Source: Brachypodium distachyon (lineage: Eukaryota; Streptophyta; Magnoliopsida; Poales; Poaceae). Taken from it: 64,000 bases of DNA. The notes under the pieces were generated by a model, which was given only the letters and a program-made list of their open reading frames with translations, did not search any database and was not told where the DNA came from. Shown here piece by piece: positions 11,388-22,673 of this stretch. Where the stretch lies: NCBI RefSeq assembly GCF_000005505.3, contig NC_016132.3, forward strand, positions 41,988,914 through 42,052,913. The letters run 5' to 3'. The first letter of the stretch is position 1. Every line of letters starts with the position of its first letter. The translations under genes and the position numbers were made by a program.

Positions 11388-12460
11388 ATCGCAAATGTCG
11401 AACCTCACAAATCATCTCCAGGTACATCGACTGTGCCAGTCCACAGAGTCTTCTTCTGGCAAGAGGTGAAAGTCACAGCGAAAGTGACGCATGGACTGTC
11501 AGAAGTTACAGAAATTGGTTGTATCATTAGACTGAATCATCAATATATGTATGTACATTGTCCACGTAAGAATTTGCAGCGAAGGGAAGATTAGGATTGT
11601 AGGCTTGCAAAGGGGTTATGGCTGATTGGTATTGTTCGGAGAGGGCACATTTGATGAGACTCTGCTGTACCTGAGTCCATATGTGCAATAGCTTCTGGTT
11701 GGAGGAGGCCAAGACCCAAGAAGCAACCCATTGATTTGCATGAGACGATTCATTTCTTTGCTCATTGGAGGGTGCAAGATGTAATGTGCAGGGCAGTGGC
11801 TATCATTTATTCATGTATTGCCTCCTTGATTAATGGTAAAACCAGGATAATGGTTAAGCTCATAAATAAAACTGCTCTGTTCTGTCCTGATGTATCTGTT
11901 TTATTCAGCTGCGCTCTTGATGAGTGGGCGAACCATTCTACCTGTCTAAACTGGCAATGATATGATTAACCGACAGTAAATCCACCTTTTTTATTTGTCG
12001 GTTTTCCATGTATTAAGTTATTAACCCTTTCATACACTCAACGGAGCCCCACCAACTGAAAGCTTACAAGATTACTTAGGGCATCTCTTGTATTTAACGT
12101 CGTCGTTACTAAAATCATGCATGTGGAGGAGAGAAGACAAGGAAAGAGAAAGAAACCAACATTTTGGTGATAAAGGGAAAAAAATAAGGAAAGAGAAACA
12201 AAGTGTTGGAGAAACCACTTGGCTTGTCTACCAAGATGTTAGTACAAAAAAAAACTTGGCCTGATTTTTCTCTGGCGTCTGCGTTGGTGGAAGGCAGCGG
12301 CGGACGGCAGGCATCGAGGAAGACGAGGCTTCATAATTTACTGATCCTATTCTTCTTCAACTGTGAGTTGTCGCAGTTGTGTTGTTACTTTGTATCCTCC
12401 AAATTTTGTTGTATTCGTACTATGCTGTATGGTCTCTTACACGTATGAATACATAAAGTA
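11388..12460 (+). other. 3' flank of the beta-galactosidase gene with possible poly(A) signal
   Basis: No gene follows directly. AATAAA at 11865-11870 is a candidate polyadenylation signal about 480 bases after the stop, which would give a long but acceptable 3' UTR. A purine-rich stretch follows at 12120-12210. The ORFs in this stretch have no recognisable content. Confidence 0.4.
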
Positions 12461-12578
12461 CTTCCTCCATTCCATAATTCTTGTCTCAAATTTGACAAAA
12501 AATGGATGTATCTAATCTATTTCTAAAAAATGTCTAAATACATGTAATATTTCAACAAGAATTATGGAACGGAAGGAG
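12461..12578. repeat. Stowaway MITE, 118 bp
   Basis: The ends are CTTCCTCCATTCCATAATTC and GAATTATGGAACGGAAGGAG, with flanking TA at 12459-12460 and 12579-12580. The interior has the AAAAATGGATGTATCTAAT motif shared with the copy at 42010-42122. Confidence 0.92.
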
Positions 12579-12755
12579 TAGCATATACCTGCAGATGTAC
12601 GTATTAGAAAAAATATGTTAGTACCAACCACTAAGGATTACTCCCGTCGTCTTGCTATATTTTTCTTTTTCTCGTAAAAGACGTTGTATTAGAGGTAATT
12701 ATGTACTCCCTCCTTTTGCGCGTATCTTTAGATCGTTAATTCGATCAATATAATA

Positions 12756-12879
12756 CTCTCTCGGTCCAACAAAAGATGTCTTAAGTTTGTCAAAATTTGG
12801 ATGTATATAGACATGACTTAGTGTATAGATGCATTCAAATTTAGTCAAAGTTGAGACATTCTTTGTTGGACGGAGAGAG
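12756..12879. repeat. Stowaway MITE, 124 bp
   Basis: The ends are CTCTCTCGGTCCAACAAAAG and CTTTGTTGGACGGAGAGAG, with flanking TA at 12754-12755 and 12880-12881. A second Stowaway-like terminus (CTCCCTCCTTTTGCGCG) lies just outside at about 12704, so this copy may have inserted into an older MITE whose other end is decayed. Confidence 0.9.
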
Positions 12880-12881
12880 TA

Positions 12882-13353
12882 TAAATTTTCGCAAAAGTTA
12901 CACCTTAGAAAATAAAACATTTGAAATTTATAATATCCTGTTACATTAGTTAAACCATCAACAAAGAGAGTAGTGTGTGTTCTGGTTTCTGCATTGCATG
13001 GCCAAATTCTACATGCATATGCGTGCGATTAAATATAACCTGTGTGATTCTGCTCGTGCACTGGTCGGAAGGCCAGACAAAGCGTGCGCGGGGCGGTTTG
13101 AGGCCCTAGAATTAGTGACCGTCTGTTTTGCACTTTTGCTATCTTGGATACCAGAGGAATATCTAAAACGACCTATAGATTGCGAAGGAGAGAGTACTAA
13201 AATTGTGTGGCTTCCACTTTCTCAAACCAATATGTTTTCTTTTTGGCATAGGCTAACCAGTATTGTTAGTAGTTCCACCGTGTCTAGATTCTTGTCGTAA
13301 TTTAGGAACAGAGGAAGTAATAGTTTGTTCGTTGGAGGGCTCGTTACTATAAA
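12882..13353. other. Intergenic DNA, no gene seen
   Basis: The plus-strand frame at 12977-13300 (107 codons) has no recognisable domain and is probably chance. Nothing else was identified. Confidence 0.4.
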
Positions 13354-13702
13354 CTAGACGATGCCCCGCACGTTGTTGCGGAAATTTTTAGTTAATATAC
13401 ATGAGTGAAATTGAGTAGCAATGAAAAATATCCAAAACTAAAAACATATATTGAAATTGTATGATAGACTCTTCACATGGTGAGGATAGCATGATGAAAA
13501 ATATCATGCATGCATATGTAACAAATATGAGTTTTTCACTAAATAAGTGTCAACATAATAAGTGTGAACATATTAATGATGTGATGATGTGGCATGCTTG
13601 TATGTTGAGAGAGTTGTGAACATATTAATGATGTGATGATGTGGATTGCTTGCATGTTGAGAGAAATCAAGTAGTGGGTCTCTCCTACTTAGATATAGAA
13701 GA
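13354..13702 (-). mobile_element. Small non-autonomous Helitron, 349 bp
   Basis: On the minus strand the element begins TCTTCTATATCTAAG and ends with a hairpin (CCGCA ACAACG TGCGG) followed by GGCATCGT and CTAG. This is the standard Helitron layout: 5' TC and a 3' hairpin 8-12 bases before CTRR. It lies between an A and a T on the plus strand (13353 A, 13703 T), as expected for Helitrons. Two direct subrepeats (GTGAACATATTAATGATGTG region, about 13561-13606 and 13616-13661) lie near the 5' end. It has no coding capacity. The same family recurs at 50010-50394. Confidence 0.8.
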
Positions 13703-13709
13703 TAATTGG

Positions 13710-14009
13710 GTAAATTTCACAAAATCGCAGTTTTTGTGGCAGTCAGACGCCACGTCGGTCCTGAAAACTTGCGGGAGTGAGAAGAGGATTGGGGCTTTAA
13801 TCACGGGCTAACGGGTCAGGTCAGGTTGGGGCCGACGTGGCGTACAACAGGTGGGCCGACGTGTAAGAAATAAAGTAAAACCGACAAACCACTCGCTTCG
13901 GGCTGACTGAGACAACTTGACTCAAAATGTGTGATTCTGTGAACGGTTTTCCGTTAACTGTGGTTCAGTGACACAACTACCCAAAAAACGGTGGTTTTGC
14001 GAAATTTAC
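13710..14009. repeat. TIR element (MITE), about 300 bp
   Basis: The left end GTAAATTTCACAAAATCGCA and the right end GGTTTTGCGAAATTTAC are imperfect inverted repeats of about 26 bp. The interior is GC-richer and has no ORF. The terminal sequence is of the type found on many grass MULE-derived MITEs. The 9-bp flanks match only partly, so the superfamily is inferred. Confidence 0.7.
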
Positions 14010-14144
14010 TCTAAATAATTTCATATATTCTCTCATCGATAATTAATGTTCTTAGTAACCACTTGTTTGGAATGCCCTAACTCTTATCTTCGTGAATCCT
14101 TAGGGTGGAATTAAAAGGGCTGGTACTACTTACTAGTTACTAGG

Positions 14145-14969
14145 TGGCCGGACTTTCCCCTTCTCCTCCCCTTCTCCTTTGTTCTACGAGCTTCTCCAGG
14201 GAACTCCAGGGAGCCCAGCCCGATCCCATCTTCTTGCCGCCGGCAGAGCCGGTGGGGAAGGAGGTGGAGGAGGTGCCTGGTGCTCCACCGTAGTTAGGTC
14301 TCCCTTAGAGGGTTTCGGCTTCATGCCGGGGTGTGGCGCTATGCCATTAGGGAGTAGGTGGCAGCCGTGGTCGAGCAACGACGGTCGGCGTTTGGCGGCA
14401 AAGATGCTCGTAGGGACTGGAGGGCCGTCCGTGCGGCGGTTGACGCCAGCAGCTCCAAGAATAAGCTCGATGTTGTCCTAGATTTGTAGGAGATCCAGCG
14501 GCTTTCCCTTTGAGGTTGTGGCCACCGTGGAGGTGGTACTTCGACGAGGTGAAAGCGACGGGCTGAAGCTGATGTGTCGTGGTCGAGCACAATCATGGTG
14601 GTCACGGTGGAGCTACGACGCCTGCAAATGGCCGCCGTATCTTCAGGCCGAAGGGCGGCCATCTTCATTCCTCCTGTCAAGTGGCCTTATGGGAGGCAGT
14701 TCAACCGATTGGGGGCCATAGTCTCCAATTATGGCAGCCTCGTCGCCCCAAGTGGTTTCGTCCCCGGCAACGGCGAGGTGGATCCCGAGAGGATGTTGAG
14801 GACCCGATTGCATGTCTTCTTTATTGTTCTGGGTCCTTTCTGCAATTTTCAGGGACTTGCGTGTAATTCTCAGTCTTTAGAGAGTCCTGTTGCAATATGT
14901 GCTAAGTTCACTACTAATGAATAAAGATCTCTGGATCCTCCTGGATCCACCTTTTACAAAAAAAAAAAA
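14145..14969 (+). mobile_element. Poly(A)-tailed retroposon with 10-bp target duplication
   Basis: The segment ends in a run of 12 A after CCTTTTAC, preceded by AATAAAG at 14921-14927. It is flanked by the identical 10-mer AGTTACTAGG at 14135-14144 and 14973-14982. These are the marks of target-primed retroposition. The body is GC-rich at the 5' end, has several short overlapping frames and no recognisable protein, so it is probably a LINE-derived non-autonomous element or a processed transcript of unknown source. The frames at 14179-14924 are not called as genes. Confidence 0.82.
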
Positions 14970-14982
14970 CCGAGTTACTAGG

Positions 14983-16020
14983 CACGGGGCGACATGCATC
15001 ACCCTCTGGTCCTTCCACACACAAAAAGCGAAAAGAAAAAAACAGAAATCAGCAGAGCAGCTGCATCAGACGTCCCAAACGTCATCTCACGCGAAGACGA
15101 TCGAGCGTTATAATTCCCGGAACTAAAGCAGTGTTTTTTTATCAGTGTCCATGTGAAGGATGACACGCACAAAAAGAATTAAATTTTGCCCTCTTAACAA
15201 GTGTTAATTGGTCTTTTCGAAAAGAAAAAAAAAGTGGCAATTAGAGTTCCCTTCTACCCATTCCAAGCTAGGTCGTGTGGAAGACGTCTGAGATTGCCGC
15301 CACATGCATTTTGTGTTTGCCATAGGTCGGAAGAATGGCAGCAACACGAGAGTGCGGCGGCCGGCACGCCATATATGCAACAGTCGCCAGCGCGGCCCAC
15401 GCCTAGATCTACAAATAGGCGTACAACGCACAACACGACCAAGAACGCCGAAGGTATACTAATTTGACTCGCCTTATATGCTTGATCCGTACGCGCCACA
15501 TGCGCGCAGATCGACATCGACCGACCAACCACCGGCCTGTTCGATCGCTGCTTCCATTTGGATCCGTGACCGTGAATTCACGCGCGTGCATTGCAGCCAG
15601 GTCAGTGTCAGTTGCGTTGGTTAGATTGGCCTTTTTGATCGCACTGGATTGCATTCTCCGGAAGTCCGGAGCAAAAGCACGCCAGCAATGACCCGCTCCA
15701 TCCGGAAAACCACTCCAAACTCCAAACCAAGCAGCAGAAACCAGGGGCAAATATACCGCGATACCGCATTCGTGAAGGTGGAGTGCTGGGGGTTTTGGTT
15801 GTGGTGGCGCGAGTTGGAGTTGTCACACACAACGAATTAACCGACCGGCCGGCCACTTGCGCACACTTTTGTACGCCCTGTAGCCCGCAGGATCACGAGC
15901 TACAGGAAGACGCGCTGAAGCAATTAAGCAGCCGCCGGATGAAACTAGACTAGATATCTGTGGCAAATGCGCAAAGCAAGTATCGACGACAAGTATATAT
16001 GTGTAGCGATTAAGCGTGCT
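14983..16020. other. Intergenic DNA upstream of the oxygenase gene
   Basis: No protein-coding content was recognised, although frames on both strands are open between 15200 and 15860. The last part is the promoter of the oxygenase gene at 16127. Confidence 0.45.
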
Positions 16021-16027
16021 TGTCGAG

Positions 16028-16035
16028 TATAAATA
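16028..16035 (+). promoter_or_regulatory. TATA box of the oxygenase gene
   Basis: TATAAATA lies 92 bases upstream of the start codon at 16127. Transcription would begin near 16058-16065, giving a leader of about 65 bases. Both sequence and spacing are typical for plant genes. Confidence 0.8.
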
Positions 16036-16126
16036 GGAGCTAATTACATCATGTTTCTCCAGTACATACCCAGCCGCGCTAGCGACACACTAGAACAAAT
16101 ACATCAGGTGAGCGGAGAGTAGATCG

Positions 16127-17335
16127 ATGGACATGGAGATCCCCGTGATCGACCTCAGTGGGCTCGGCAACGGCGACGCCACGGAGCGGTCGCAGACACT
16201 GGCGCGGCTCCACGAAGCCTGCAAGGACTGGGGCTTCTTCTGGGTACGTACGTAATTAATTAATTGAGATCATTTTCTCTTACAGCTAGTCACGATAATT
16301 TGTGGCAAGACGTTAAACAAGATCGACGTACGGCGTGCAGGTGGAGAACCACGGCGTGGACGGCGCGCTGATGGAGGAGGTGAAGAGCTTCGTCCACTCC
16401 CACTACGAGGAGCAACTCAAGGACGAGTTCTACGCCTCCGACCTTGCCAAGGATCTGCACGCGGCGGCAGCCGGCCGCCCTGAGGATCAGGATTCTTCCA
16501 ACAAACACGTCTCCGATCAGGCGGTGGACTGGGAGACCGCCTACTTCGTCCGGCACCACCCCAACAGCAACGTCGCCGACTTCCCGGAGATCCCGCCGGC
16601 GACACGGTTAGTGTAGTGCCTGGCCTCCAATTAATCGTCGATCTCCACGCTCGCATGCACTTGCTTTTTTTTAGATTTTGCTCGCTTAATTTGTGCGTGT
16701 CACACACACACACACGTTTGATCAGAGAGGTGCTGGACGTGTACATCGGCCAGATGGTGTCCCTGGCGGAGCAGCTGGCCGAGGGCATGAGCCTCAACCT
16801 GGGCCTGAAGGGCGGCCCAAACCACATCAGGGACACCTTCGCGCCGCCGTTCGTGGGGACCAAGTTCGCCATGTACCCGGCCTGCCCGCGTCCGGACCTC
16901 GTGTGGGGCCTCCGCGCCCACACCGACGCCGGCGGCATCATCCTGCTCCTGCAGGACGACGTCGTGGGCGGGCTGGAGTTCCTCAGGCCCACGGGCGCCC
17001 GCAGGGAGGAGTGGGTCCCGGTGGGCCCCACCAAGGGCGGCAGGATCTTCGTCAACGTCGGGGACCAGGTGGAGGTGATGAGCGGCGGGGCCTACAGGAG
17101 CGTGCTGCACCGGGTCGCCGCAGGCACCGAGGGCAGGCGGTTGTCCGTGGCCACGTTCTACAACCCCGGTGCCGACGCCGTCGTGGCGCCGGCGGCGAGG
17201 GAGGCGGAGGAGAAGGAGCCGTGCTGCTGCTACCCAGGGCCGTACAGGTTCGGCGACTACCTCCAGTACTACCAGGGCACCAAGTTTGAAGACAAGGCGG
17301 CCAGGTTTCAGGCCGTCAAGAAGCTCTTCGGTTAA
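16127..17335 (+). CDS. ACC oxidase-like 2-oxoglutarate/Fe(II)-type oxygenase
   Basis: ACC oxidase makes ethylene from 1-aminocyclopropane-1-carboxylate with ascorbate, oxygen and Fe(II), in the cytosol. Three exons (16127-16243, 16341-16606, 16726-17335) give 993 nt and 330 residues, a normal family length. The N-terminal DIOX_N part has IPVIDLSGL, the CKDWGFFWVENHGVD stretch and DWETAYFVRHHP, which is typical of ACC oxidases. The catalytic domain has the iron ligands His193 and Asp195 in GLRAHTDAGGIILLLQDD, His256 in SVLHRVA, and Arg266/Ser268 (RLS), which bind the carboxylate. The loop between the second and third ligand is about six residues longer than in petunia ACO. The first of two close in-frame ATGs (16127, 16133) is used; both have G at +4. 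The TATA box is at 16028. It could be another member of the same oxygenase clade, but the HTDAGGI block argues for ACO. Confidence 0.9.
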
Positions 17336-17583
17336 CCGGCCGGATTCTGCACGTATGCAAGCTTGATTAGGTGTGCATCTTGGGGTTTGACTTTTACGGT
17401 TAATCTAATCAACAGACGTCGCCATGCTTGTCTTACCGTGGGACGGATTCTCTTGGACTGTGTGTCCGATTTGGATCACCACGGGCGATACCAGCGTGAG
17501 GAGGAAGAAAGGGGATGAACAGGAGATAGAGAGCAGAGGGATGCTAGACTGTTACATTCGACGATTCTCCCTTCTCTCAGGTT
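17336..17583. other. 3' flank of the oxygenase gene
   Basis: This is ordinary non-coding DNA. No clear AATAAA signal was seen in the first 200 bases. The poly-T start of the next repeat lies at about 17582. Confidence 0.4.
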
Positions 17584-18400
17584 TTTTTTAATAACAACGA
17601 TCTGACTTTATTGATTCATGAAACAAGTAATACAATAGATCGATACACGAACGAACACAAAATAAGTAAGATACTCAGCAAAACTAAAAGCTTCATTGTA
17701 GTCCTTCAAAGTAATTTTTTCTTGATCCATCATTCGCATCTTGATGATTTTCCACGAATTCGTTCACAAATCTTAGAATAACACGCTTGCACAAGCTGAA
17801 CTAACCTTAAAAGTTTTGAAGAACTGTATGAGCCGCCCACCTCAAAAGGTGAGAAGTTAATATCATTGAACGCACCATGACCAGGGACATACCACTTGCA
17901 AGACAAGTTGTAAACTGCTTCTCCGTCGATGAATCAACAAAGAGAAGATCAAAAACAAGAAAAGTTCTGTCATGAGAACCACTAACTTCAAGACATAGGT
18001 TGCAACGCCTACACCAGAACGATGAAGAATACACAAACCTAACAAAAGAATGTACAAAACTAATTTTCTAGACGACGACGTCTCCATCGCCAAGACGTCA
18101 ATTTTCTAGCTAGACGACGACATCTACATCGCCAAGGCGCCACCGAGAAGAATACACAAAACCTAACAAAAAAGATAGCAAAAATAATGCCAGACGTTGT
18201 TCTCTGGTTCCCCCGTCTCTCAATGCCAGATCGGCCGTGAGAGACGAGGGGAACCGCCTGAGATCGAAGCTTGCTCGAAGACGGCGGCTAGGTTTCCTCG
18301 GTTGTTTCCCGAAGCAGATCTGTGAGAGAAAAAAATCTATCATAATCCTATTTAAGCACACCAACGTTACACGGGCCAGGCCCACTCACAGAGACACCAC
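17584..18400 (-). repeat. Minus-strand retroposon family, copy 1
   Basis: Read on the minus strand, the segment ends in AATAAAGTCAG followed by an A-rich tail. It shares ordered blocks with 23996-24560 and 24580-25330: CTTTATTGATTCATGAAA, the AAACTAAAAGCTTCAT block, CATCTTGATGATTTTCCACG, TTGCACAAGCTGAACTAACC, GTGAGAA, CGCCAAG and a GTCAGACGTTG-like block. Reading frames inside are not conserved between copies. It is probably a non-autonomous LINE-type retroposon. Confidence 0.7.
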
Positions 18401-19233
18401 AACGGCCCAACAGCCTTGCCATAACTGGAACAGGGTTTAGGAGATAAAAGATTTTAAAAATTCCAAGCGAGGGAAATCACGTAGGTTTGTGAAATCTAGC
18501 CAGCGCCGTATGCTAAGACTACGCTGGGCACGTTCCCCAGGTAGTCCGGTCCAACTATTATGTCATATGATCCGGAATTTAAAGAGTAATTACAATTAGC
18601 TAAACCCCACGGGTCAGCTCAAATAGTTCAACATCGGAAAGCAAAGATACATGAGCTACACAACTCCACAATGGTAACATGTTGGAATGTAAACTCACAA
18701 CATGAAACGTTGCAGCCGATAGGGGTCAATACATGGATTGTATTGACAAGTCCACTAAAATGATGTAACAAACCTACCAAGTACATGCATAATTTGGTTA
18801 AGTGGAGTTCAGGCTATTTACATAAAAACATTTTTACCTAAACATCTATAAATAGTTTTCACGCTATTGGACACTAGATAGAAATCAACAGTGCTCCTAT
18901 TAATCTATTGGACACCGGATAGAAATCAATGAGTGCTCCTAATCCCAAGTTCAATCATCAAATCGTATTAACAAATTAAAATGAGTGAGACCTTCCTTAC
19001 AGCCCTCATAATCTAGTTGCTCAAAATTGTCCATGACCGGGGACATGACTAAATACTTAGTTTGACAGTCTTCAGAGGTTGTACACTTTACCCAAAAGAC
19101 TCAGTCCCACCTCGATAGAGGAGAAACTGAGACGAGGCCTTTCAGAAAAAATCCCCCAAACCACTTGAGTGATGCGCCTCCACCTACACTGCTACATACC
19201 GATGTCACCTCAGATCTGGCTTCAAATGAGTTA
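18401..19233. other. Intergenic DNA with a short direct repeat
   Basis: No gene was seen. Two near copies of CTATTGGACAC(T/C)(A/G)GATAGAAATCAA followed by GTGCTCCT lie at about 18865-18900 and 18905-18940. Confidence 0.5.
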
Positions 19234-19401
19234 GGCTCAGTTTGGCATTGCTGAACAGTGCCGTGCTGAAATTATTTTATAATCTGTCGTGAGAAAATAC
19301 GCACGAAAGCAGGCAAAAGTTTGTTAGCCAAACACAAAAATAGGGATAAGCCGGTTGAAAAAACTGGATTATCATAATCCGCTGCAATGCCAAACTCATC
19401 C
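19234..19401. repeat. Tourist-like (PIF/Harbinger) MITE, 168 bp
   Basis: The left end GGCTCAGTTTGGCATTGC and the right end GCAATGCCAAACTCATCC are inverted repeats with three mismatches. They are flanked by TTA at 19231-19233 and 19402-19404, the 3-bp duplication of Harbinger-type elements. It has no ORF. Confidence 0.88.
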
Positions 19402-19404
19402 TTA

Positions 19405-20077
19405 CTCAATCAAGTCAGAGCCCATATCAGCATGTGGTTGTATTGGAAGCTACTAAAGAGGAAACCAGTCCGGTCTCTGATACCCTGGGTGGCATTCCAC
19501 ATTTGCAAATGCATGCGCACCCATAGAATAGAAATGGACCAACAGAAATGAACCTGACGTTGCATCTCCACCGAAATCTCAAAGCAGCCCACCCATGACG
19601 GTTCATTAAATTACTTGTTTTGCCATAACTAAGAAATCGTAACTTTTCTCAACAACATTGTCATGATTTAATACTCCCATCCTCGTATACTAACATAGCA
19701 TGACTAAGCATTCAATCTACACACGATGGCAATTGGTTGAACAAGTCATGAAACATATGGGTATCTTACCTAGGTTTCATAGCTAGCATAGAAATACGAT
19801 AAATACTCCTATAAATGCATTGTAATAAAACATCTAATGCATAATTAAATATTTGGGAGAATGATCAAAGTGAACTTGCTGGTCACTTGTGTTGTAGTTG
19901 CACTCCTCACAAGCACAAGCTTCGCACTCTGAACAATCTAAGCAATGCAAGCATACACACGCATTCAATCACAAAAGAAAATATGCCATGATGAAATGCA
20001 CAAGATGATGCTCCTAACTTGGTTTAATTAATCCATCTAAAGTTTTTGTTTTATCACACTCTAACATTTTCTAATTT
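19405..20077. other. Intergenic DNA, no gene seen
   Basis: This is AT-rich sequence without recognisable coding content, repeats or RNA genes. Confidence 0.45.
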
Positions 20078-20082
20078 GATTG

Positions 20083-20906
20083 TGTTGTTGTTCTCGACAA
20101 CAATTAGAGTAAGGGGTGCCAAAACTCGATGGCACGAGTGCGAGTATAAAAGTAGGGCGTGTACGCCGGTCTTATAGCGAAGGTCGCCGTACACTTGGAC
20201 AAGTTGACACGTCGATATTTTTTGAATAGGTTCGGTCGACCCTGCGGGTGCGACCTAGTCCTATGTTAGGAGAGACTTCGAGGGGTTTGTTAGCCAAAGC
20301 GTTAGGGTCGATCAAGGCTCCCCGAATCACTTAGCGAGAGGTCGAAAGGGGCCGCCTCGTACTTGTGCCGAACGAGGCTTCCCAAGTAGTAAGGTCGAAA
20401 TACCCTTAGGACTCTAACCCGATTCCCTCTCCTTCGGGCTCGGGCTGAACGAGGCTTCCCGAGATCCCGAAACTAGAGCTCCTCTCAAAGAGGCTCTCTA
20501 GCCCTTTCCCCTTGAGTCTATTCAAGTGAGAGTGAATGGTACATGCCCCCATGTGGGGTATTTATAGCCCAGGGGTCCATGACAAAAGATCATGGTTACC
20601 CTTGAGGGAGAGAGAAAAGTGAGGGCAAGATGGTAAAAGTAACCTCTTGGTCCATAGCTTTTGTGTGCACCAAGTGGAAAAATGGGGGCTTGGTCCCCTT
20701 CTCACACATTTCTTGCCCCCTACTCAAGCTCAATTCTCCTTTTGACCATGACATGAGAGGCTTGACTCGTTGACTTATTTTCCTTTGCCACGTAGGATTG
20801 ACCGCGCCACGTGGGCGTCTTGACTCGTGCTTGGAAAATGTTGACTTGGTCGTCGCCATGTAGGATTTACGGCCCGGCCCATATAAGGGTTTATTTTACT
20901 AGAACA
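20083..20906 (-). mobile_element. Solo LTR of an LTR retrotransposon, 824 bp
   Basis: The segment begins TGTTGTTG and ends AGAACA (TG...CA termini). It is flanked by the identical 5-mer GATTG at 20078-20082 and 20907-20911. A TATA motif on the minus strand (GGCTATAAATACCCC, about 20557-20571) suggests minus orientation. No PBS, PPT or coding region adjoins it, so it is a solo LTR left by recombination between two LTRs. It contains several diverged internal repeats of a CGAGGCTTCCC-like motif. The superfamily cannot be assigned from the LTR alone. Confidence 0.85.
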
Positions 20907-20911
20907 GATTG

Positions 20912-21349
20912 TAAAAGATTAAAGTTGCAATTAATACAAAAGAATTCAATAGCGAGTTTTAATAGAAGCTAAAACTTGATTTTAATAACATGAAGCAAAA
21001 TACTTGGAAAGGCTTGATTAATATATCAAAATAATTCACCTTCTAGTCCTACTGGACAGAGGGTATAAATTAGGCATTTTCAAATCGATTTCATGTACAA
21101 AATAGTTTTGGAGCAATAGATATGAATTAAATACTATAATTAAGCATTCTGAAATATTTCACAGTACAGGTTACTCATATCTGAAAAATAACAATGGGAA
21201 AAGATTCTATATGCCATGAGGATTTCAGAAAGGTAAAGTTTGTCAAATTTGGTTGAACATATTAAAAGTTATCATGATTTGAAATTTCAGTTTTTTTTTT
21301 TTGCAAAAGAACCTAATTAATTCGGCATGGGGTTTATGTTTTCAATAAA
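20912..21349. other. Intergenic DNA, no gene seen
   Basis: This is AT-rich sequence with a poly-T run at about 21291-21302. No gene or element was recognised. Confidence 0.45.
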
Positions 21350-22673
21350 CTAGCAAAAGACCCGTGCGTGGCTACGGAACAACGAAAAATTGTATGAAAA
21401 CGTCAAATCAAATGTTGATGTGTTTCGTGCGCACATATGTATATAACGATAATGATATGTTTATTTTCTAAGCTATACTCCGGTCTTTTTCTCTTTTGCA
21501 CATGTCTTATTTCTATATCTCGTGTAAAGTGACACATGCTCAACTCTTTTACTCTCTACCTCCAGGTTATCACTGTTCTCACCTACACCACACTTGAAAA
21601 GTCATGTGTGAGCGTTTTTTTTAACTTTTTTTTTGCTGAATTCATGAAGTGATTCTCAATATAATCATGAATAATGAAGAACTTGTAACAATGATAACGT
21701 TGATCACTTCCATCCGTCCAAGCCGCTCGACCGCCCGTGTGGTGATGATTTAAACAGGAAGCATCGGTATATCGATCAAGACAGCAAGTAGCCGCAACCA
21801 TCATATAAAGCAAGCGGTGGTATAACGCAGCCTTCTTGCTCTCCTATTACTCCTACTCCCTACTTTATTTCTCAAATCACTTCTACCAATTTCTCTCGCT
21901 CTCCCTCTGACTATCCTCTCCATCCACCCTGAGTGCATACTCCTACTCTCCCCGTCCCGATTCATCCCGCCACTGAACATTGCGCGGCCGCCCGCTTGTG
22001 CGCACCCCTCTGCCCATCGATTCCCGCTGCCCGTCCGCTCCAGCGCGCCACCTGCTCCCACTTGCTGCCCCGTACGCCTGTGCACCCTCTCACAGCCTTG
22101 TCCGCCCGTTTGCCGCGGCCGTGCGCCGCCCACACATCGCATCCGGCCTCTGGTCACCGCGCGCCACTGCCCGTCGGGAGGGCCACCGATGGTTCGCACC
22201 GACGCGGTCCCTGCTTCCTTGCGCGAGGCCACCGCCATCCCGGCCTCGGGCTCATCCCATCGCCGTCCAAGTCCCGCGGGGAGCCACCGGCACACATGAG
22301 CCGGTGGAGGCGGCGGTCGGGGCGCGCGACGGATCGGCGGGTCCGCAGACGCCTTCCGCACACGGACGCCGCCGATGTGCACGAGCTGGTGGAGGCGACC
22401 AAGAGCGGTGGTGGGCGCTGGCGAGATCCGAAGGGCGGCGGCGAGATCCGGATCGGGTGGGGGTGAGATTCGTAGGAGAGGAGGAGCGAGGAGGGCTATG
22501 TTGTTGTTTTTTCTTTTTTGGACGGTACGTGTTTTTTCTGCGCTTGAGAACCGCAGGAGCCGGGATTAAAAGGCGCGTGGAGACAGCGGTGGCAGATTCG
22601 TAATTTCGGTGAAGTGACGTACCGCGATGCCCGTACCATCACCACGAACTCCAATTAAATATATTGGTATAGA
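21350..22673 (-). mobile_element. Non-autonomous Helitron, 1.3 kb, with a GC-rich cargo block
   Basis: On the minus strand the segment starts TCTATACCAATATATTTAAT and ends in a degenerate hairpin (CCGTAGCCACGCACGG) followed by GTCTTTTG and CTAG. It is flanked by A (21349) and T (22674). The ends match the grass Helitron family seen elsewhere in the window. The block 21930-22600 is strongly GC-rich and open in several frames on both strands (for example 21801-22382 minus and 21980-22603 plus), but no domain is recognisable. It may be a captured gene 5' region. No Rep/helicase is present. Confidence 0.72.

Noticed and set aside
16700..16716. CA-dinucleotide run in intron 2 of the oxygenase gene
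   Set aside because: It is a short microsatellite next to the branch/acceptor region; not unusual.
16693..17110. Plus-strand and minus-strand frames of 130-200 codons inside the ACC oxidase exon 3
   Set aside because: They are shadows of the GC-rich coding frame; the Arg/Gly/Pro-rich translations have no domain.
21801..22603. Overlapping 170-210 codon frames on both strands
   Set aside because: They coincide with the GC-rich block of a Helitron, are Arg/Pro/Ala-rich and contain no recognisable domain. They are kept only as possible captured DNA.
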